A stretch of DNA of 46,288 nt from JAFDZV01 sp966128725 (GTDB lineage Bacteria > Bacteroidota > Ignavibacteria > OLB7): the NCBI GenBank assembly GCA_966128725.1, contig CBHYLN010000025.1, positions 1-46,288 of the forward strand, read 5' to 3'. The notes beneath the pieces are model-generated. The model searched no databases. It was not told the origin of the DNA and worked only from the letters and a program-made list of their open reading frames with translations. Positions 41,549 to 46,288 of this stretch are shown here, one piece after another. The first letter of the stretch is position 1. Every line of letters begins with the position of its first letter. Made by a program: the position numbers and the translations under genes.

Positions 41549-41717
41549 ACTCCTGCAGTGCGCTGTTGCAACGCCATGCCCGTGGCCGGGGTTGCACGGA
41601 GCTTCCCTTCACGTTTCCCGTTTGGCCCCTTGTTCGTGCCCGTAACGGCACTGTTAACTGCCTGATCCCGTGTATTGCTGCCGGCGTCTTTATACGCAGG
41701 CGGCACCGCTGAACCAT

Positions 41718-42662
41718 ATGCCTACTTCCTTCTCAGTACATCGCTTCATACATCGCCTGCACATGGTGCTGAGCGTGCGAGCCGTGTTCGCTGGTGTGGC
41801 TGCCATGATAGCGCTGATGCCATGCGTTTCCGGGTGTGGCGATGCCCCGCGGACAACGACGCCCGCGGCACGGCCAGGACCTGACACATCGGGCAGCATC
41901 GTGGTGCTGGGCGGCGCGGTGAACGAAGTTGTGTATGCGCTTGGCGCAGGCGAGCGCGTTGTTGGCAACGACATCACCTGCATCTATCCGCCGGCGACCG
42001 CCCGGCTGCCAAAGGTTGGATACCAACGAACGATTTCGGCCGAACAGGTTCTATCCCTGAATCCGGTGCTGGTGTTGGTAAGCCAGGATGCCGGCCCACC
42101 TGCCGCGCTGGAGCAGTTGCGTGGTGCCGGTGTTCGTGTGGAAGTCATATCCGGGGGGCATTCGCTTGATGCGGTCTGCACAGCGGTCGCCAACGTTGCC
42201 CGTATTCTGGGCAAGGAACGTGCCGGCGCATTGCTTGCCGATTCCATACGGGCGGCCTATCAACGTTTGCAGCCGCCCAATGCGCACGGCCCAAGGGTGA
42301 TGTATGTGCATGCGCGCGGGGCGGGCGGGATGCATGCCGCTGGTGGTGGTACAGCCGCCGACGCGATGATCAGAGTTGCCGGCGGCACGAACGCGGTGCA
42401 GGGCTTTGATGGTTATCAACCACTCTCGGCGGAATCGGGTCGTGGCCTGGAGCCCGATATGATCCTGATCTCCTCGGCTACGCTTCGGCAGTTTGGTGGT
42501 GTTGATGGGTTGATCAGGATGCCTGGTATTGCAGGGACACCTGCCGCCGAACGTCGAGCGGTGATCCCCATCGACGAACAATTCGTGCTGGGTTTTGGGC
42601 CACGTCTTGCTTCGGCGCGGGCAATGCTGATCCATGCGTTCTTCCCGGGGAATCACCAATGA
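41718..42662 (+). CDS. hmuT: Heme-binding ABC transporter lipoprotein (HmuT)
   Basis: The 314-residue substrate-binding protein carries a signal ending in the lipobox VSGC, so it is membrane-anchored in the periplasm. The mature part follows the HmuT pattern of the BtuF/TroA-like class III binding proteins: AVNEVVYALGAGERVVGNDI, IYPPATARLPKVGYQRTISA and LSLNPVLVLVS. In HmuT proteins a Tyr in the YP segment contacts the heme iron, and that Tyr is present here. Starts at 41670 (GTG), 41718 and 41763 are possible; 41718 is chosen as an ATG that leaves room for the leader. It overlaps hmuU by ATGA. Vitamin B12 or siderophore specificity is less likely given hmuS downstream. Confidence 0.88.
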   Translation: MPTSFSVHRFIHRLHMVLSVRAVFAGVAAMIALMPCVSGCGDAPRTTTPAARPGPDTSGSIVVLGGAVNEVVYALGAGERVVGNDITCIYPPATARLPKVGYQRTISAEQVLSLNPVLVLVSQDAGPPAALEQLRGAGVRVEVISGGHSLDAVCTAVANVARILGKERAGALLADSIRAAYQRLQPPNAHGPRVMYVHARGAGGMHAAGGGTAADAMIRVAGGTNAVQGFDGYQPLSAESGRGLEPDMILISSATLRQFGGVDGLIRMPGIAGTPAAERRAVIPIDEQFVLGFGPRLASARAMLIHAFFPGNHQ

Positions 42663-43744
42663 CAACACTTGCCGCCGATGTTGGGAGGGCGATTGCCCGC
42701 CCGCGCGTTTCGCGCATGCTGGTGCCCTTGCTGGTCTGCATGCTGTGTGCCGCGATGCTGGCCGGCGCTGGCTTCGGCGCGGTCCCGGTTTCGCCGGGGC
42801 GGGTCGTGGCTATTGTTCTGCATGGTCTGGGGCTCGAGACCGGAGTTCCGTTCGATGCGCGGCAGGAGTACGTCGTGCTGGCGATCCGACTACCTCGGTT
42901 GCTGCTGGGTGTGTGTATAGGCATGGTGCTCGGGATGTCCGGCGCTTCGCTGCAGGGGATCTTCCGCAATCCATTGGCCGACGCGGGATTGATCGGTACC
43001 TCGAGCGGCGCGGCGCTTGGCGCCGGACTGGCGATTGTGCTTGGGGGAGGATGGCTCCGTGGATCGCTTGGTACCTTCGGCGAGTTTACCGTGCCAGCGG
43101 CGGCGTTTGCCGGAGGGTTAGGTGCCTCGTTACTGGTGGAGCGCATTGCGCGGGCACGTGCATGGGCCGGTACCGCCGGATTATTGTTGGCCGGGATTGC
43201 CGTGAATGCGCTTGCCGGTGCGGCAACCGGGCTGCTGACATATCTCGCATCGGATGCGCAACTCCGATCGATAACCTTCTGGAGCATGGGTTCGCTGGGT
43301 GCGGCCAACTGGCCTGCGCTCGCCACATCGGCGCCCTTCTTCGCGGTCGGATTGTTTGTTCTTCCTCGCCTTGCCGGCCGGTTGGATGCACTGCTGCTTG
43401 GTGAGGCCGAGTCCGGCCATCTTGGTGTGGATGCCGTTCGCCTTCGCCGCCTGGTTGTTGTGGTGGCTGCCCTGGCTGTTGGCGCGGCTGTTTCGGTAGC
43501 AGGCATCATTGGCTTTGTGGGCCTTGTTGCACCCAACATCGTGAGGTCGATTTCCGGCCCCTCGCATCGCGTCCTGATCCCCGCGTCCGGTTTGCTTGGC
43601 GCAATCCTTCTGGTTGCCGGTGATCTGGTTGCTCGCACGATCGTATCTCCGGCCGAGCTTCCAATCGGCATCATTACGGCGTTCATTGGTGCCCCCGTCC
43701 TTGTATGGCTTGTGGCGCGCCGCGCCGGCGGAGGCGATGCATGA
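42659..43744 (+). CDS. hmuU: Heme ABC transporter permease (HmuU, FecCD family)
   Basis: The 361-residue inner-membrane protein has the FecCD fold with about ten helices. Typical segments are LAIRLPRLLLGVCIGMVLGM, GASLQGIFRNPLADAGLIG, FWSMGSLGAANWPAL and FVGLVAPNIVRSI. Two copies would form the channel that takes heme from HmuT. Its start overlaps the hmuT stop by four bases and its stop overlaps hmuV the same way, which suggests translational coupling and fixed stoichiometry. Confidence 0.93.
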   Translation: MTTLAADVGRAIARPRVSRMLVPLLVCMLCAAMLAGAGFGAVPVSPGRVVAIVLHGLGLETGVPFDARQEYVVLAIRLPRLLLGVCIGMVLGMSGASLQGIFRNPLADAGLIGTSSGAALGAGLAIVLGGGWLRGSLGTFGEFTVPAAAFAGGLGASLLVERIARARAWAGTAGLLLAGIAVNALAGAATGLLTYLASDAQLRSITFWSMGSLGAANWPALATSAPFFAVGLFVLPRLAGRLDALLLGEAESGHLGVDAVRLRRLVVVVAALAVGAAVSVAGIIGFVGLVAPNIVRSISGPSHRVLIPASGLLGAILLVAGDLVARTIVSPAELPIGIITAFIGAPVLVWLVARRAGGGDA

Positions 43745-44601
43745 TCCAGGCAGTGGATGTGTGGTTGCGCAGGGGCAGACGGATGGTGTTGGAAGGGGTT
43801 TCCGTGAACATTGAGCCTGGCATGGTGCTGGCCATTGCAGGTGCGAACGGCGCGGGGAAGTCGACGTTGCTGAACGTGCTTGCCGGCGACATGCGAATCG
43901 AGCATGGTCTGGTCCTTGCCGATTCGCTGCGAATGGATACGATGCGGCCGTTGCAGCGTGCCCGAATCCGATCAGTGCTGCCGCAATCCTCGGATCTCAG
44001 CTTCCCGTTTGTGGTGTCGCAGGTGGTGATCCTTGGGCGCTATCCGCACCATGCGGGCAAGCCAACCAGCACTGATATTGAGGCCGCCGAACAGGCCATG
44101 CTGCTTGCCGACGTTCATCACCTGCGCGATCGAGTGTATACGCGGCTCTCGGGAGGTGAACGCCAGCGCGTGCAGCTGGCGCGTGCAATTGCACAGATAC
44201 TTGGCGGGGCTTCGTCGCAGGCTCGATACCTGCTGCTCGATGAGCCCACCGCAAGCCTGGACCTTGCCCATCAGCATTCAACCCTGACCGTGGCGCGGCA
44301 GATGGCGGCCGCGGGATGTGGTGTGGCCGTGGTGTTACACGACCTGAACCTCGTTGCCCAATATGCCGATACCATGGTGTTGCTGCACGAGGGCAGGATC
44401 GTTGACTCGGGGAAGCCGCGCAATGTGCTTACGCCAGCATCGATTCGTTTGGCGTTCGACGTGGATGCTGTCTTGATGGAGCACCCCTTGCTCGATTGTC
44501 CGGTGGTGGTGGCGCACCCGCTGCTGTATGGTGTTGGCGGTGACCATACCACGCACGAGCAAGCTGGTACCGTCTCCGATTCCGGACCCTATGTACACTG
44601 A
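43741..44601 (+). CDS. hmuV: Heme ABC transporter ATPase (HmuV)
   Basis: The 286-residue ATPase has Walker A GANGAGKST, signature LSGGERQRVQLARA, Walker B YLLLDEPTASLD and switch His in VVLHDLNL. The segment VLPQSSDLSFPFVVSQVVILGR is characteristic of HmuV. It powers heme import through HmuU. ATG 43741 overlaps the hmuU stop; the frame is open further upstream but that would lie inside hmuU. Confidence 0.94.
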   Translation: MIQAVDVWLRRGRRMVLEGVSVNIEPGMVLAIAGANGAGKSTLLNVLAGDMRIEHGLVLADSLRMDTMRPLQRARIRSVLPQSSDLSFPFVVSQVVILGRYPHHAGKPTSTDIEAAEQAMLLADVHHLRDRVYTRLSGGERQRVQLARAIAQILGGASSQARYLLLDEPTASLDLAHQHSTLTVARQMAAAGCGVAVVLHDLNLVAQYADTMVLLHEGRIVDSGKPRNVLTPASIRLAFDVDAVLMEHPLLDCPVVVAHPLLYGVGGDHTTHEQAGTVSDSGPYVH

Positions 44602-44639
44602 ATCCGGTGGCAAATCCTGCTGCCCGGGAAACAACTTGG

Positions 44640-45740
44640 ATGGATAATAGAATGGTGGATACCATGCACGAGACCATGCTGAAGCAGGCCGCGGAGCTCC
44701 GTGTTTCGTGGGATAACCTGCGCCGGGAGCAACCCAAGCTGCGCATCCGCGATGCGGCGGCGCAGCTTGGCGTGAGCGAGGTGGAACTGTTGGCGACCGG
44801 TGTTGGCACTGTTGCCACCCGGCTTCGCCCCGAATGGGGTGCGATTATTGCAGCGTTGCCTGAACTGGGTGATGTAATGGCGCTTACGCGCAATCAGCAT
44901 GCGGTGCACGAACGGAAGGGGCGGTATCGCAATATCTCGGTCGAGGGCACCATGGGGTTGGTGCTTGATGAAGAGATTGACCTGCGAATCTTTCTGTCGC
45001 ATTGGCACTTCGGGTTCGCCGTGCGCGAGCCGCTGCAACAGGGGGAACGGCGTTCGGTTCAGTTCTTCGATCGCGATGGAACGGCGGTGCACAAGGTATA
45101 TGCCGGTGATGAGTGCGCCGAGGCCTACGATGCGCTTGTTGCGCGGTTTGCCGATGACGACCAGCTGCCATACGTGCCGGTGAGCGGACCATCCCCGAAA
45201 CCCGAAGTGCGCGATATCGCGGATATCGATTTTGACGGGCTCTATTCCGATTGGCGCTCGCTTCAGGATACCCATCACTTTCATCCGATGCTTCTGCGGC
45301 ACAGGGTAACCCGTTTGCAGGCGTTTGGCGGCGCCCCTGCCGAGTTGGCGCATCAGGTGCCCACATCCGCATTGGAGACGTTGTTGCGTGCGGCTTCGGA
45401 GCACGGAACCGAGATCATGGTGTTCGTTGGGAGCCCGGGGGTGATCCAGATTCATACCGGAAGCGTTGAGCGAATTGTCGAGACCGGCCCCTGGATCAAC
45501 GTGCTTGATCCGCGCTTCAATCTTCATCTGCGGCAGGATGCGGTCGATACGGCCTGGGTGGTTCGTAAGCCTACCGCGGACGGCGTTGTTACATCGCTTG
45601 AATTGTTCGACGCCGACGGAGGAACAATTGCAATGCTGTTCGGTAAGCGCAAGCCGGGCATGCCCGAACTGGAGGCGTGGCGCGCGTTGATCCAGCTTGT
45701 GGAAACGCCGGTGGCCACCGTAGCTGCTGGCGATATGTAA
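44640..45740 (+). CDS. hmuS: Heme-handling/degrading protein (HmuS/HemS family)
   Basis: The 366-residue cytoplasmic protein belongs to the HemS/ChuS/HmuS family, built from two similar halves. The N-terminal part shows LRREQPKLRIRDAAAQLGVS and the later GDVMALTRNQHAVHERKGRY; the second half repeats the pattern near GTEIMVFVGSPGVIQIHTG. Family members bind heme through a histidine and store, deliver or break it down to release iron. The gene lies 38 bases after hmuV, so it is part of the operon and marks the transporter as a heme importer. ATG 44640 is preferred over GTG 44607; ATG 44652 is also possible. A strong terminator follows. Confidence 0.92.
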   Translation: MDNRMVDTMHETMLKQAAELRVSWDNLRREQPKLRIRDAAAQLGVSEVELLATGVGTVATRLRPEWGAIIAALPELGDVMALTRNQHAVHERKGRYRNISVEGTMGLVLDEEIDLRIFLSHWHFGFAVREPLQQGERRSVQFFDRDGTAVHKVYAGDECAEAYDALVARFADDDQLPYVPVSGPSPKPEVRDIADIDFDGLYSDWRSLQDTHHFHPMLLRHRVTRLQAFGGAPAELAHQVPTSALETLLRAASEHGTEIMVFVGSPGVIQIHTGSVERIVETGPWINVLDPRFNLHLRQDAVDTAWVVRKPTADGVVTSLELFDADGGTIAMLFGKRKPGMPELEAWRALIQLVETPVATVAAGDM

Positions 45741-45827
45741 CGCTTGCCCCAGCCACGTCCGGTTTCACCAACCGGATGCGGCATATCCAAGGGAGCCTTG
45801 CCTGGTGTGCTTTGCGCATCATGCTCA

Positions 45828-45875
45828 GGGGCTCCGTTGCCCGGAGGGCTCCCGGGTGGCGGAGCCCCGCTTTTT
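45828..45875 (+). terminator. Terminator of the hmu operon
   Basis: GGGGCTCCG (45828-45836) pairs with CGGAGCCCC (45860-45868), with a second stem nested inside. TTTTT follows at 45871-45875. The convergent symporter gene ends 27 bases further on. Confidence 0.85.
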
Positions 45876-45902
45876 GGGGACTGGGGACCGTGGTCATCCG
45901 GG

Positions 45903-46288
45903 CTACTTGGTCGAGTCGCGATCGAGCGCCAGCGTATACCCCTCCGAGCGTGCCACATAGGTGGCAGCCGTGATATCGCCCGCCACATTCAACGTGGTTC
46001 GGCACATATCAAGGATCCGGTCCACACCCAGAATGATTGCGATCAGTGATGGATCCACGCCAACAGTGGCAAGCACGCCGATGATAAACGGGATCGATCC
46101 GGATGGCACGCCGGCCGTGCCGATGCCGCCCAGAATGGCCAGATACACCACCATCAGTTGTTGCGAAAGGCTCAGGTCAACGCCGGCAAGCTGTGCCAGA
46201 AACAGTACGGTTACGCCTTCGTAGAGCGCCGTGCCGTTCTGGTTGGCGGTGGCGCCAACGGTGAGCACGAAGCTGTTGATCTCACGCG
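45903..46288 (-). CDS. Dicarboxylate/amino acid:cation symporter, C-terminal part (cut by window edge)
   Basis: The visible 127 or so residues are the C-terminal third of a DAACS (GltP/DctA-type) symporter. The conserved region NQNGTALYEGVTVLFLAQL corresponds to the transport core near transmembrane segment 7, and GVDRILDMCRTTLNVAGD to the substrate-binding segment 8. The N-terminal part lies beyond base 46288. Such proteins import glutamate, aspartate or C4-dicarboxylates with sodium or protons. In the second segment the Arg of MCRTTLNVAGD is the residue that favours acidic substrates. Confidence 0.93.
   Translation of the reverse strand, partial: REINSFVLTVGATANQNGTALYEGVTVLFLAQLAGVDLSLSQQLMVVYLAILGGIGTAGVPSGSIPFIIGVLATVGVDPSLIAIILGVDRILDMCRTTLNVAGDITAATYVARSEGYTLALDRDSTK

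Larger units (their letters stand above)
41359..41717 (+). other. 359-base regulatory region of the heme operon
   Basis: No gene is seen between the SGNH-like gene and hmuT. The region holds a promoter (41428-41459), a 19-base dyad over the -7 box (41455-41473), nested inverted repeats (41472-41548) and further small hairpins in the presumed 5' leader (such as 41637-41652). No terminator for the acyltransferase pair is evident. Confidence 0.7.

Noticed and set aside
41472..41717. Cobalamin riboswitch upstream of the BtuFCD-like genes
   Set aside because: The conserved B12-box core (GCCACTG with a downstream GGGAAGG) is not present on either strand, and hmuS marks the operon as heme-related.

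Overview
The window is a GC-rich bacterial chromosome segment, densely coded on both strands. Three features point to the Bacteroidota/Chlorobiota (FCB) group, possibly a Kapabacteria- or Ignavibacteria-like lineage. One secreted metallopeptidase ends in a type IX secretion (T9SS) sorting domain. Start sites generally lack a Shine-Dalgarno sequence. Several intergenic regions carry the Bacteroidota-type -7 promoter element TAnnTTTG (exact copies at 4072, 13064, 38192, 38808 and 41452). The phylum call is inference; no rRNA is present. I see no insertion sequence, prophage, CRISPR array or plasmid function.

Layout. 1-6.2 kb: a fused E2-E1 2-oxoglutarate decarboxylase/dehydrogenase (kgd type) and uvrB, each followed by a strong hairpin terminator. 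6.2-10 kb (minus strand): two secreted lipoproteins of unknown role, one with a His/Cys pair in a caspase-like (clan CD) motif setting. 10-15 kb: pyrimidine-nucleoside phosphorylase, a secreted seven-bladed WD40 protein, smpB and tyrS, then a 560-base gap holding two hairpins. 15.4-16.3 kb: a YraN-family protein and a DUF3052 protein. 16.3-22.5 kb: a TetR regulator with two dyads in its leader, followed by a five-gene YbhGFSR-like ABC-2 efflux operon. 22.6-28 kb: a YtcJ-like amidohydrolase, tRNA-Thr(CGT), an M1 aminopeptidase, a gamma carbonic anhydrase-like protein and a YkvA-like (DUF1232) protein.

28-38 kb is mostly minus strand: deoC, a T9SS-sorted M1 peptidase, a small outer-membrane-like protein, two GNAT-like genes, an MltB-like lytic transglycosylase, a lipoprotein archaemetzincin and valS. 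38.2-41.4 kb: a DUF488 protein, then an MBOAT O-acyltransferase with an SGNH-like partner, a pair typical of extracellular polysaccharide acylation. 41.4-45.7 kb: a four-gene heme acquisition operon (hmuTUVS) behind a promoter overlapped by a 19-base dyad and a long leader with nested inverted repeats. The window ends inside a dicarboxylate/amino acid:cation symporter gene on the minus strand.

Working together: hmuT, hmuU and hmuV import heme across the inner membrane and hmuS handles it in the cytoplasm. The phosphorylase and DeoC are two steps of deoxynucleoside salvage, although they lie 18 kb apart. The TetR gene and the MFP/ATPase/permease cluster form a self-contained efflux module. The most promising material for novelty is the structured leader and operator of the heme operon, the putative clan CD lipoprotein with its barrel-like neighbour, and the lipoprotein archaemetzincin beside a murein hydrolase.
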